DNA from: Sipunculus nudus
Taxonomy: Eukaryota; Annelida; Sipuncula; Golfingiida; Sipunculidae
Direction: 5' to 3'
DNA: 64,000 nt
NCBI GenBank assembly: GCA_026874595.1
Contig: CM049316.1
Coordinates: 72,073,176 to 72,137,175 of the forward strand
The translations under genes and the position numbers were made by a program. Under the pieces are notes generated by a model, which did not search any database, had not been told where the DNA came from, and saw only the letters and a list, made by a program, of their open reading frames with translations. Positions 27,301-42,300 of the stretch are shown here, one piece after another. How positions within the stretch are numbered: position 1 is the first letter of the stretch; each line of letters opens with the position of its first letter.

Positions 27301-30300
27301 TCAAACCGTAACCTCATAGTTCAGATGATTTTCTAATACTGTTTTGGATCAGCTCCTTCCGTCTCTGCATATAATCAGGTCCTTTTTTATATTTTTTTTT
27401 CAAGCATTACTCAGTCCACATTGGACGGGTAAGGGCCTTCTGCTTGGACAATCCTGATCTGTCATTATTCTAGTTTTATTACAGATGCGGTACTAATAAC
27501 TGACCTGATCGTAGTGTAAATACAGCTTCACATACGTACCTGGCGTCACATTTCATTCCCATACAGTCAATATCAGCGGTTCCCAGATTCGTAGCTGTGT
27601 CGATGCCACATGTTTGAGACCTCACCCAAAAGTTAATGGCAGCCTTAAAGCAAAATGAAAATAGCATTTACATAGAGCATAAATTAACGGTGATAATAAA
27701 CAGAAGCGTTGTTGACATAGCAATATTGCATAGTATATTGCATATTTTAGGGATCTTTTGGCTACTCACGTTTTAGGGGAATCTAACACATAACATATTA
27801 TTTCGAGATAATTCAATCAATCAGTTTCTAGCTGAGTAATATTCATATTCATATGTAACTCATACAGAAAGCATTATGGATATGACATACATGCATCAAT
27901 TGCATGATTAACTCGTCGTTTATAATAGCGTTTCAAATTTTGTTGAATATTTAAATAAAACAAATATTTCGTAATTTGGAATTTATAAAGGAACATTTTT
28001 TTTCCAGTTTTTGCACAAATAAATATATTTTCCAAAATATGGTGTGGGAATTAAGAAAATTATATTCTTGGGGAGAGCTTATGTCCAAACTGTCCTTGGA
28101 CAAGTGTGTTTGTGGGGGTTGTCCCCAGATTTGAGCAGGTCTCAGGAAGACGAGCATTTCTCTGGGTGGATTGTCCCCTCAAAGTTTTTCAAAACAAGGC
28201 CAATTGAACATAATTAGTATCAAACTGTTCCAGAACGTTTGTTAATAAGGAGTTGATCTTTATACTTCAAACAGAATTATAAATGTTGATGTAGTGATAA
28301 AACAGATGCAAGAGCTATAACATACTATAGTATTAAATCGGAATTGGGAGACCGAGTTGAACATTGGTGACATATTTTCCCATAAACACCTAAATTTGTT
28401 TTTAAGTACTAAAATATCATTTTAAAGGGACAACTGAATCTAGCATTTTGTCGCAGATTTGAACTTTTACTGTTAATAAGTAAGTGAAATATTATACGTG
28501 AAAATTACACACCTGTAAACAAACACCCAAACCACTCATTAAATATAAACCTCTTCCAATTCCATTTATTATTATGGAGAAATAATCATGTATGAGCTAA
28601 CCGAAACTGAGGTCGTAGATTTATGATCGCAGCAAATCTTCTTGTGTTGTTCCTTGTCACTCATTTCTTTGTCCATTCCTTTGCCTTTTCCTTTGTCTTC
28701 TTCTTCTCCATGGTGATCTCCTGGTCCGGCGTAGCCGATAGGCAACAGGGTTTTCATACCTCGCAACTTCTCGAGAAGACCCATGCAGACCTCTGAGCAC
28801 TTTCCTCTGACGTCATTATCGCACGTGAGTTCGGGTATTGGATGGAGCATTGCCTTTGTGCCCATGGAGGTTGTCATATTGCAAATACACCTGGAATTGA
28901 AGAACAGGTAAAATGATTATATTTTTTTTCTTAATTATTAAAAAAATACAAGATAGGTTCATGGGCCATTGATGGCACTGCCTATTGAATAATGATATAA
29001 GTATCCTATTGATAAGAATAACAGGTTATCTATCTTTCTGGATTTACAGTTTTATTTGCACGAAATATGAATAATTCAGAAGTGTTATCCAGTCTTGTTA
29101 ACATAGATCTAATTTAATCTAATTTTTGCAATTTCCAATTAAAGGAAGTCTTCGCCAAACTTTCGCAACTCAGTTTTAAGGGATTGGGTACGACCTTGAA
29201 GATATACCAAATATGAATCTGATACCTATTTGAAATATTTCTAATATATTACTAATTCTGGAAAATAATCATTTTTAAAAAAATTAAACAAAAACAGGTG
29301 TTGCTGAAAAACGAAAAGAAAATTAAGGAAAAAGAAATATCTGTGCTCCAAATTTAAATGTAGAAATAACTTCATCAATCCCTATAAGTCTTCAAACTAA
29401 ACATAAATACTGAATTGATCGAAATCGTTCAAAACTTTGTTGAGTCTAAGAGGAATTAGTTGACATTATCGGAACATTTCTCCATTAATCAATGAAACAA
29501 TTAAATATTTTAAATTTGTCTTTTTTGTAATACTTTGGGTTGATTGCGTTCATCTGGCTTACCCAATTATATATGCAAAATTAGCTGTCAATTGTACTGT
29601 GATTCTGTATTTTTGATATAAGTGAAAAAAGGCAATCACTGTCTATTAAATCACATAAACCCCCTTTATTATCATAATATTTCCCACAAAAATAGCAAGT
29701 GTATGGTTCTTATATAATAAAATGCATAAATTATTGATGCATACTCAAAAGATTTGAACATTTTAGTCATATTTTGTATGATCTTTCAACTATTACAGTG
29801 GAACCTCTTTGAGTGGGCACCTCCATAAAGTGGGTACCTCTATAAGTAGGCACTTTTGGGCAGTCCCATTTTTTTCCTCTTTATTATTGTTGCAGATGTC
29901 TTTTTTATTGTGTGACAGGGGCGTAACTTGTGTTGTAGCGGACTCGCCTGGCCGGGTGTTGCACTCTCAGTTTAATCCGTGCTGGTTGAACTCTCGTTGT
30001 CATGCTATTCTGGGTTTTTTTCGCCTGGCTGAGCCGGGCGAGTTCACGTGTGAACCCTGATATGTTGAGACACGGCATTCGTTGTTTTGGATGTTTCCAG
30101 TAACGCGTGTGTACTGTGTATTATGTTAGATTCTTTAGATTATTCGAGAAATAGAAAGTTCTCGGCTTAAAATGAGAAGCTATAAATAGGGGTTGCGTTT
30201 TAAAGCCTAGAGAGAGGTAAGAGAATAATCAAGCGTACACGGAAGCGTGTTAGTCAGTGTGTGGGACCTATCCGATTATCCAGTAATTATAGGGATTCTA

Positions 30301-33300
30301 CTATTACTAACACTTTACAATTTAGTGCTGTCTGTCTCAAGTTTACCCTCGGGATTGTTACAAGAGCTTAACATTGGAGTGTTATTTTCTGAGAAGATTT
30401 ATGTGAATAACTGTTCATCTGGTTTATTCATCTTAAAGGACTTGTCGCTTTGACAGTGGTGGTACCCAGGTACTGTGCACTTTGTTTATTTTACTGTGTG
30501 ATTATATTGATACGTTGGTATACTGTTGTTTTGTTATGTAATAGTATTGATTTAGTGTATTGTTTTAAGAATAAATTATAGTTAATTGTTAACAAAAAAC
30601 CACTGACTTCTTTATTCATTCCCCCGGACATTTCACGCTGCCTATTGATTTTATTCTACATTAAAAAATGTGCGTTCATCACGCATACGCGATATGTTGA
30701 TTTCAGGTTCCGTAACATAAAATTGGGAGCTCGTCCGGGATGCTTCATAGTTTCGAAAGTTTATTAGGCCTCGAACTGGACACATTGTTTTATCATACAT
30801 TGTTTACAAGATTACATAAATTTTTAAATAACATTGTTTACAGGATTTATCTCAGTGTTTTTTTTGTTATTGTTTTAACATCTTAACATGGCATATTTCA
30901 AACCTGAGACATTTGTTGACCCTGATCATCTTGAACAGTTGACAAAGGAAAATTGTTGCGTTTGGGACTACACTTAGGGCTTAGTGTGACAAAAGCTGTG
31001 AGAAGCCTGATATCACAACCATAATCATGCAAGATCTAGTTAGCAAAGGTTTATTTGAAGAGAGTGACGTTGCAACATAAAAAAATGACAGCCTTGCTAT
31101 GCAATTAGAATTTAAAAAAAGTTGGGAATGCAACATGAGCTAGCATTAAAAGAGAGGGAAGAACGTGAAAGGTTAGAAAGAGAAAGACTAGAAAAAGAAA
31201 TAGAAAGAGAAAAAAGAAAGCGACTGGAGTTAGAAATACTTAAACTAGAACAAAGTCTACGTGCTGCCCCAACTCACAGTTTTGATGTTATTAAACACAT
31301 TAGACTTGTCCCATCTTTTCAAGAAAAAGGGGTAGATAAATATTTCTTACACTTTGAGAAAGAAGCTGAAAATTTAAAATGGCCTAGGGAAAATTGGTTA
31401 CAAAGTGTGTTGACTGGCAGCGCCAGAGAAATTTATACAGAGCTGTCAGTAGAAGCTGCTGCTGACTATGACCTGGTTAAACGGTTAATCCTTAAAGGTT
31501 ATGAGTTAGTTCCGGAGGTTTACCGCCAGAAATTCAGAAATTGGGAAAAGCGCAAAGAACTAACCTACGTAGAATTTTTTTAGGACAAAAGATAAGTTGT
31601 TTGATCGCTGGTGTAATTCTTAAAATGTAATGAAAGATGATGACAATTTGCGCCAGTTGATTTTGCTTTGAGACTTCAAGCGCTGGTTTAACGCAGATGT
31701 TAAAACATTTCTTGATGAGAAAAGTCCTGAAACACTTGACATTGCTGCTCAATTAGCTGATGATTATTCATTGACACAGTAAATGTCCTTAACTAACAAA
31801 TCAAACCAGTCATTCACAAACAAGAATGTAAATCAGTATGGTCAAAAGAAGTTTAAAGCGCTGTCACCCGGTATTAGTAGTCTTGATTGTTCAACAAAGT
31901 CCATTGCTACACCTCAGTCGACGCCCTCTTAGACTAAGTACAATGATGACCAGTCAATTTCAAAGAAAATCTGTAATTACTGCAAGAAGGAAGGTCATCT
32001 AATATCTGACTGCTGAAAACTTGCGAATAAACCAAATAGCAAACCATCTGGTTTTGTTTCAAAATCTATGCATAGCATAGTACAAGAGCCAGGCTCTTTT
32101 CATGTAAATAAGGGGTACAACACCTTTATTGACTCTAATGAAGAGTTTGATGCTACGGAGGCCCACGTGCCGTCTGAATCCAAAGAAGAATCCTTAGCTT
32201 ACGGGGTAAAAATCTCAGTTGATTCCGGCGAGGAATTTAATAAGTCTAGGTCCTTTCAAGACTTTCAAGCGAGGAGTATTCTCTGGATAAGGCCTTTTAT
32301 GACTCTTGCGAGAGTATTTCAAATAAGGCCAGGTCCTCTTATGACAAACAGAAGTGTGTTTATTCTGAGGAAAATTCCTCTGTTGACTCCCTGAGGAGTT
32401 TGATTATAAAAAGGATGTAGAATCCTTTAAGGACTCTGTAAAGAGTTTATGACTGACACTGCCAATGTCAGTTCTTTGTTTGATGAAGCTAAGGTAGTAG
32501 ATTCCTCTCCTGACTCTGAAATGGAGTTATTTGAGCCTTCATATATGATTTTTTTGAATCACATTCAAGTGATTTTTCAGATTCTACACCTATTAGAATT
32601 TTGAGGGACACTGGTTCAGGCCAAACTCATGTAAGCAAACACTTTGCCATTTTCTAATAGGTCCTTTATTGGTGCACAAGCACTTGTCAATGGTGCGTTT
32701 TCATACAAGCACACTTCAGTTCCGCTTCACAGTATACATCTCAAGTCAGATTTGATTTCTGGGAATATTACTGTGGGCATAAGAACTACTTTACTTTTAA
32801 AGGGAATTCAGTTGCTGCTATGCAATGATGTTGCAGGTGACTAAGTTCAGCTTGTGCCAATAGTTACAGAAAAGCCGGCACTTGATCAGGACACTGATCC
32901 TGAAAGTCAGGAAATTCCTGGTTTGTATCCTTCATGTGCTGTAAATAGATGTATGGCCAAGAAAAACAGACATGAGGATAATGGTCCTGAAAACAACACT
33001 CTGCGAGTCATTAGTGACTCGTCTAACGACTCACCCGTACAGGATGCAACATTCTCAGGGTCAGAACTTATCGCGGAACAGCCTAAGGACCCTGATATTT
33101 CATGTTTGTTTCCCAGGGCAGTTTCTAAAGACGAACTTTCACAGAACCCATTTTGTTTTTATGTCAAAAATGAAATGCTAATGCGTAAATGGCGCCCACC
33201 TGATGTATACGCTGATTATGAGTGGGCAATCAAACATCAAATAGTAATGCCCAAAAACTTTCGCAATGAAATTCTAAGCATGGCACATGAGGCTCATTTG

Positions 33301-36300
33301 TCTGGCCATTTAGGTATAAATAAATCTTATCAGAAAGTTATAACACACTTGTATTGGCAAAACCTCAGTAAAGATATTGTACAATATTGGAAATCATGTC
33401 ATACATGCCAGATGGTAGGCAAGCCCAATCAGAATCCTGCTAAGGCCCAACTAAGGCCTATTCCTGCTTTCGAGGTTTCTTTTAGTAGGATTATTTTTGA
33501 TTGTGTTGGACCACTGCCCAAAACAAAATCTGGACATGAATACTTGCTGACAATTATGTGCGCATCTACCAGGTCCCCTGAGGCAATACCATTGCGCAAA
33601 ATAAATGCCAAAAAGTGTTGTCAAAGATCTCACCAAGTTTTTTACAACTTTTGGATTACCAAAATCTGTCCAGTCTGAACAAGGGTCTAATTTTATGTCT
33701 GGCTTATTCAAACAAGTTATGCTTGAGCTATATATAAAACAGTACAGCTCTTCGCCATACAATGCTGAAAGTTAGGGTGCCTTCGAGCGTTTTCACCAGA
33801 CATTAAAAAACATGATCAGGACCTATTGCTATGACACACAGAAAGACTGGGATGAAGGAATCCACCGATTGCTGTTTGCTGTCAGAGAATCCTCTAAGAG
33901 TCCTTGGGTTTCAGTTCCTTTGAACTAGTTTTCGGACATGGACCGCGAACTGAACTTCCATTGAAAATGCTTAAAGAAAAACTCTTGTGTGAAAATCCTG
34001 ATTCTCTTAGTTTACCGCAGTATGTCTCAGACTTTTGAACTAAACTATACAATGCGTGTGAGATTGCAAAGTCAAATCTAAAATCTGCACAAAGTAAAAT
34101 GAAAACAAAGTATGACAAGCACACTGTAAGTAGGACATTTGAGCCTGGTGAAACGGTCCTTGCCTTACTTCCCATCCTTGGCAGACCTCTGCAAGCTAGA
34201 TATTTTGGTCCTTCCATTGTTGACAAGAAAGTCAGTGATTTAAATTACATTCTCTTGACACCAGATAGACGTACGAAGAAACACTGTGCCATATTTACAT
34301 GTCGAAACACATTATGACAGAAATAGCACATCAGATGTTGTACAAAATGTTACTGCTGTTAATTGTGTAAAAACTGACCCTGACCCAGTTAAAATACATG
34401 CTGATTGTAAGTGTGATGTAGACATTCAGTGTGGTACAAGACCTTACGAACCTGCTGCGGAATTATGAAAGTTTGTTTAATAACATTTCAGTGCAAACTT
34501 ACATATTGTGCCATGACGTCGATGTTGGCGAGGCAAGCGCAGTCAAGCAGCATCCTTATAGACTAAATCCAGTAAAGCAAACGTATTTACAGGATGGGAT
34601 TCAATATTTGCTGGACAATGATTCTATTGAACCTAGTAACAGTGACTGGAATTCACCATGTATTCTTGTGCCAGAACCTGATGGAAGTTACCGTATGTGC
34701 ACAGATTATCGAAAACTGAACTTTGTCACCAAGACTGACACGTTCCCGATTCCGAGGATCGATGATTGTATTGATAGAGTCGGTAGCTCCAGATTTGTTT
34801 CCAAGTTTGACTTGCTAAAAGGATTCTGGCAAGTTCCGCTTTTAGAGACTTGACGTGTTAGGGTTATTTAGGTCAAGGTTGTAAAGTGATAAACAGTCCA
34901 GAACTCCGATGTGAGATGCAAAAATATCACTTTTATTTTCTAGGTCAAAAACAGAGGTGATCTGGCAACATGCTCAGCATCAGGCCTCCAGTCCCTAACT
35001 GTCCTAAAACTCATCCTTTTCTCCCCCAGCAGATTTCCTGCCCTTCTCACTTAGCCAATCAAAGCATAGCACTTGCATAAATTATACAACTTGGTCTAGC
35101 ACACAATATATTGAAAAGACTAATTTATGGCCGGATGCCTCTGGTACCTTGATTACACTTCAATCTAAGAATAATTATTAGGGCTGACACAAAGTACTGG
35201 CCTCGAGAAACCTCACCTATGTGTTACCTAATTACAATTTAAACTACCCTAAACAAAAGACCGGCACCTCAGCTTCTAATTATGCCATGAAAGGTCTACC
35301 AGTGTTACAACACAAAGCGATCCCAGGTGGATTGATTGCACTCAGACTTATACAAATACAATACTTGGTTCTGACACTACCTGCCAGGTTGTGAATAATT
35401 GTCTAGCAATTTCCCTAAGTCTGACTGTTGAAGAGAAATTGATAATAGAATGCGGGTCTTCGGCATACAAGAGCCTTTACTTTCAATTGTATATTACCTA
35501 ATCATCTTCCTTTGTTACATTATACGACTTAATTCAGATTTAAAGTGACTCAGGTGAAAGATAGTCTACACTACTCCTTTATGTGATATTTTGTCTATAC
35601 TAGAACAGTCGTGTATAAAAAAGAATCGTATTTACATATTTGCACAAAAAATATTGATGTTGTTGTTCTCCTCGAATTATGATACACATAAGAAAAGTGA
35701 AATTAATAATGCATATAGTTACAATTATTTTCAACCCCTAGCTATCATGGTTCATTAATATAATTTTTTTATATATGTTTACTCTACACACCTTCCCATA
35801 CTTTATAAGTTTTCTTTTTTTTTTTAAATTTACATATAATTTGGTAGATGATAAAGATTGTTTCACCTTTTTAGGTGTCCCTGGCTTGTCCCTGTGGGGG
35901 GTTATTAACTGGTAAGGGGACCCATTGGAGGTTAGGAGCATTCACGGTGGTTGGGGTTGTGAGTTGGGATGGGACCGCTTTTTTACAACAAGGAGGAATA
36001 ACCCCGCAGCATATAATTAATATGGCAATGTGTGTGATCACCAGAATTATGATAATTGTTGTGTTAAGCCAAGTGTGAACTGAGCCAATAGAGAGATAAG
36101 CTGGCACAGGGGGAATGTTAAAGTCATCCAAAACGGTAAAATTTGTTGTGAGGATTTCCTTTAAGGGGGTCCACTGTGGTAATTCTTGTATTTTCCTATG
36201 AGCTGTAGGAGGTAAATTGATTAAGGGAGAAACGATGTCTAACACAACTGGACTTATAGGAATTGTTACATTGCTGGAGGTTTGTTGCGCTCCATCGATA

Positions 36301-39300
36301 GTCCAGTCTGCTGTACGTAGTTTGCAGACTGGTTTAATGAGAAGTACATAAACATTAGGATTTAAATGGACCTTCTTGCCAGGTCGTCCTTCAGAGTTTT
36401 GGGATACAGACAGAGAATGCGTTGATAAAATGTAACGGCCTGGTCCTGCCGTGCTGATAATAGGGCTTGTGGAATTATTAATAGTTTCTAAACATTTGTT
36501 TACAGCTGTCTGATCATGGGTTATTATGGCATGTACACATGCGAATTTAGTGTGATGATATGCAACCCCTTTTAAACATATTGATGGGGCATGCCCAATG
36601 CACTGGGTTGGAATGAAAAATTGGCCAGTATGGGTATTAAAAGTAATATCTCGTTCAAGTTTAACTTTAGCATACAGATCTTCAGCAATGGGGTAGGGGT
36701 ATGCCTTTAAAAAATACCTTATATATGAAATTCCTTCGTGAAATGGTAAAGTAGCTTGATAAACGAGTCCAGATTGATCAGTCCATAGTGGGTTTACCGT
36801 AACATATGTATAGTAACAGGCTGGTGTCAGTGAAGAGTATTTCTTTTGGACCGCACATCTGATGATTGTAGTTAGTTCATCTTGTGGCTGAATGGCTTCA
36901 GTGAGTTGTTGATGTTCCAGTGAACGCCTCTGGATATTATATAATTGTCAACTTGGCGGGTGTAGACATAGAGCGCTTGTTCCACTGAGTTGAAAAGATG
37001 TTCCAGATACTGTTATATGAATATAATTTTTATATTGTTATGTAGACTGTCCAGTTCTTGATAGATGCCGTGAGAGAAATTTGTGAGGAATCCTGAAATG
37101 GCTGATATTCTGTGACGATCTTCTTTCATTGAATTTTGCAGATTTTTTGTAACCGTAATTAAGGTGCTCACCATGTGTACAGTCCTGCTGGATGACGTTA
37201 AAGCCCATTGTACAGCTGTCATGTAGCGTCGGAATTCATCACGAGATACGGTCCCAAAGAGGATGCTGGATACTGTACCAATAAATTCGAACGGCGCACG
37301 TTTGCTTCTTGAGTGAATGACCACATTGGCTGATAGTAACTAAGATATCCAGCGTAGACGGCGTATGTAATTTAGTTTCACTGCATGCGGGAGAGAATAG
37401 TTGACCTTTCTGAGCGCTGACTTGAGGTTCCTTGTTATTGCAGGCAATCTCTTGTCCAGTGCCGGTTTCTGTAACACCACGAGGATTTTCCAGCTGGCCT
37501 TCAGTCCAAAGATGGAATGCGTATCCCTGGCTGTGATCCCTTGGTTGAGTGGTGTTAATACAAGGGGTGGCACTGGCCTCTGTTCACTAACAACATTGGC
37601 ACTGACCATCAGTGGGACCCATGCACAAAGTAACATCAGTAACATGATACTACAATGGTCAGAAATAACGTACTCTTTTTAATGGTCTAAGGCGACTGTC
37701 TGTTCTGGTACCCAAGAGCAGAGTGTCTGGTTGGAATGGAATGGGGGAGGGTGAATGGTCACGCTTTACCCCCCCCCCCCCCGCCTTGGTGGCCTGTGAT
37801 TGGTCAGTTAAGGGCCTATCAGAAGTAGGGGTCAGTCCAATGTCTTGAGTGGGGATGTCAGGTCTAGGGTAGTCTATTATCTGGCTAGGCTGTTTAAAAG
37901 CATCTTGTGGTGGCTTGGGTCTGACCTCCTGGAATAAATGTGTGTTGTAACTGGGGGTCATTAAGGTCAATCACATCATGAATCTTCAATAAATCATCAT
38001 GTGTGTTTTGGGCTGTTTGGGTGTCATTTGAGGGGGTTGTGGGAGCTGTTGAACGGTGGACAGTGGTGTCCCAGGGGGGTCTGCGACGGCGGGATCTCTT
38101 AGGCCGGGGAGGTAAATCGTCCCACACTATACTAGGGTCCACAATTTTTACATGGCTCCTGTGGACTGTTTTCATTTCCCATGTACCTTGGTTACGTAAA
38201 TGGCATGTAAGGCCAGACTTTCGTGTGACAATCCATTGGGGGTCCCATCTGGTTGTAAAAGTGACAGGTTCCTTTGCTAATAGGACAATTGTGTCCCCTA
38301 CCTTTATCTCTTGCTCATTTGCCCTTCGGTTTATTTGTTCCCTATTGTGTTCCCGATCTGATAAGGAATTTGTACGGGCTTTTGCATAAGCTGCAGCAAG
38401 CTCATCAAGCCTATTTCCAAAAGGATTATCATTAACCTATAACTGCAGTAATTTGGTTAAGGTAACCCTGGGGTGACGGCCATACAGCAAATAGAAGGGG
38501 GTGTATCCAGTCACAGAGCTTGTGCTAATTCTGTGAGCTGCTAGTGCATCCCCCACATGCTGTTCCCAGTTGGAGGGTTGGTTATTGATTAATTTAGCAA
38601 GAATTTCTTTGGTGTCCTGTTAAACCTTTCAATTTTGCCATTAGAATTTGGATGAAAAGCAGTTATATTCCGGTGATCAATATCAAGGTCCTTTAGGTAC
38701 TGTTTGAAAGCTCTTGCATTGAATTCCCCCCGCCCCCATTACCACTTACAATGACCTCAGGAATACCATGACTGGGGAAGAATGAGTTTTTTTTTTAACT
38801 TTTCCCACACCGAGTCAATACTTTTATCAGGTATTGGGTATGCTTCAGCCCATCCAGTTTTGTGGCAAATAACTGTTAGAACATACTTGTTGCCATGTGG
38901 CGATTCAATGAAGGGCCCGATAAGGTCGATTGATACCAATTGCATTGGGGATGCTGGTGTCGGAAGATCACCCATCACGGTGTACTCTTGGCGTTTAGAA
39001 TGAACAATACAGAGGGGACATGAGACTTATTGTGGTCTAATATCGGATCTCATTTTTGGCCTCACATAGGCTTCCCTCACCCTGTCTAAGGTTTTCAAGC
39101 TAGCCATGTGGCCTACATCCCTGTGAGCCCGTTCTATTACTGCGCGCCGACGGCTAAATGACAGAACTAATCTAGGGTACACAGGTGATTGTGAGCTAGG
39201 TCTACGAGCACTATATAGCACATCATTGATTACAAGGTAATCTGAGTGATCACTTGACTCTGCTTCCACAAATAAATCAGGGAACTCCTCTCTCTGTTCC

Positions 39301-42300
39301 TGAGCAAGTTTATTGAGATACAGGCCATCAATCAAACAGGGAAGTTGCCTGTATGATACTGTATCAGGGTAGGCCTGTGGGTCGACCCAGTCATGTTGTG
39401 TATCAATGATGGCTATAGTGTCTTCTGGGTTCTCTAGTACCCGGGACAACATGTCGGCACAGACATTCCTGTTGTCATGGTATTATTGTATTGTTACATT
39501 ATATTCTGACAGCATGATTGCCCAGCGCTTTCAGTTGTTTCCTCTTAAACAAAGACAACAGGGGCTTAAGATCTGTTAAAATGGTGAAACCTGCCCCATA
39601 TTAATAAGGCCTTAATTTGTTGATGGCATAAATGATAGCGTAGGCTTCACGTTCTATGGTAGCCCAGCGGCGTTGGACGCTAGATAAATGGTGTGACACA
39701 TACTGTACCACCTTTTCAGTACCATCTGGGTTGTGCTGGGCAAGCAAAGCACCAATACAGGTCTCACTTGCATCTGTATATAGCCTATATGGTAGGTCTG
39801 TCCGTGGAAAGGCCATTACACTTGGATAGATTAACGCTTGTTTTAAAGCAGTAAAGGCTTGATCATGTTGGTCTGACCAACAGAACCGTTGATGTTTCTT
39901 GGTTAGTTGAGTTCTTTATACATTACGGTAATAATTTGCCATGCCTAAGAAAGATCTTACTTGTCTTACTGTTTTGGGGGTGGAATTTTGTGGATAACAG
40001 CTGTTTTTGCAGGATCTGGTTCACTGCCGTGACTGTTAATGACATATCCTAAGACTTTCACTTCCGGCTGTGCAAAGTGACACTTTGAAGGTTTAAGCCG
40101 AAGATAAGCTGACCTTAGTCTTTCTAGAATGGCTTGGACATGTTGGACATGGCTCTCGAGGTCGTGGCTGTGTATGATTATGTCATCAATGTGAACCAGA
40201 ACACATGTTCCCAGCAGTTCCCGTAGAATGGACTCTAGGATTCGCTGAAAAAGGTAAGGGGCATTTGCCAGGCCGAATGGAACCATGTTGAACTCACTTT
40301 TTTTCTTTGTCGCAATCCCTAAGGGCAATTTGATGGTATCCACTCTTGAGATCTAGGGTGGTGAACACTGTACTACCCCCTAGCTGATCAAGGATATCAG
40401 TTATCCTCAGAGGGTAGCGATCACGCTTTGTGACAAGATTGACCTGACGAAAATCCCCACAAAATCGACTGCTACCATCAGGTTTTGGAACTAAAAGTGC
40501 TTAGGAATCCCAGGGTGATGCCGAGGGGCGTATAACTTCTTGCTTTAACATTTCATCAATATATTTTGAAATTTCCATGCGCTTGTTCAGGGGTGCCCTG
40601 TAAGCACGTTGGGAAATGGGAAGGCCATTTGTATCTATAGGCATTGGAAGCAGATCACAATAACCATTTGGATCATCAGGCCCTGAGAACACATCTGCAA
40701 ATGCTTTTATGACCTGATCAATAGGCGGAATATTGCTTGATGGATATAACTGATGTAGCCCTGCTATACCATGGGAGGGTTCTACTGAAAATGACTGGTG
40801 ACTTGTGACACCATGACTGGTGAAACCATTTGAGGGTATTATGGTGGAAATCCAGTTTTGCTTTTCCAAAAGATAAATTGTTCGTCCCTAGGATCAGCTC
40901 ATGTGGGATGTTATCAACTACGTATATTTGTAGCAAACCTGCATTTTCTACCGGTAGCACTGTGGATCCCAGAACTTGTAAGTCTTGGCCTGTGACTGAC
41001 TTAAAAATTGAAGCGTTTTTTTGAATGATTGGAACCCGCTGTGAGTGTGAACATATTTTTTCAAAGATATCTCGCCGTAGCAGCGTCCTACTAGCACCAC
41101 TGTCCACTAGGGTTGTGACTGGGATTGAGGGGATGGTGACTGATATTTGTGGTCTAGTTGTTTGTAGGGCCACGGCGGTTATTAGTTTAAATGGGAGCGA
41201 TTATACTGGGGTCTAGGGGGGGGGGCTCTATGGTTGGGAGCTTCCCATGGATGACCTTTGTCCTGTCTATCCTGTCCTGCATAGCCCGAATGGTTATATT
41301 GGGTGTATCTTTGACTTGGTCTGGGTGTATTGTTTTGAGAACCCTGTCGTGCTAGTCTTATCAGGCAACTGGCAGCCACATGGCCAGGCTTACCACATCC
41401 ATAGCAGATCGGGCGTCCATCTTGAGTCCAGGCTAGCGGGGTTAGTATAGCGCCTGTTTGTGTGGCGACGAGGGCTTGGTCCACTATCATGAATTTGTCT
41501 GGGATGGTCAGAAACTGCAGCTATGGAGAGAGCTGCCAGCTTGTCTTCAATGTCTGTTAATTTACTTTCTAGGTATTGTTGGTGGTCTGGCCTACTTGAT
41601 TGTTGGGCTATCAATTCTTTAACACCATTTTTGTCCATAGGTTCTGGGGTCTGTTTGGAATTTGTTGTGGGGCCCATAGTGGCTAGGCGATGTTCATTTG
41701 CATATATGTCCAGCGCGAGGGACATTGCGGCCTGAAGGGTGGCTGGTTTCTGATAGTAGACATGCCTGCGTACTGTGGGATTTACTAAGGCAGAGTAATA
41801 CCACTGTTGTATGTCCTGTGTCTGGTCTGCATTTCGATTATGTTGGGGGTAAGCTTCGTCTGCTAGGGCCCTAAACTTTCTGTTAAAAGCAGATAAGGTT
41901 TAATGAGCACTTTGTTTTAGTTTAGTCAGTCTTGTACGGAGGTCTTGCAACTCATTTAGTGGGATAAAAATGCGAGAAAGGTGTGCCTTAATTTCTGACC
42001 ATGGAGTATCAAATTTACATACTGCTGCCTCTGGGTTCCCAGCGAATGTAGCGTCTCTAAATTCGGTCAGGTAGGCGTCAAGTTCATGCCGCAGTTCTCC
42101 TCGAGCTGTCTTTGTTGCAACTTCTATGAGCACACTGTTTTAGTTCGTGTAGTGTAGAATACCTTCTATGTCTGCAAACCAGGTCTTCAGTGGCTTGTAG
42201 GCTGCTCCATCACATTCAGCTACACGCTTTACCATATCTGCAATCATGTGTCTGGATTCCTTGCGTGAGTCATGGCTGTCCTACCGTGCCTGGGCAATTA

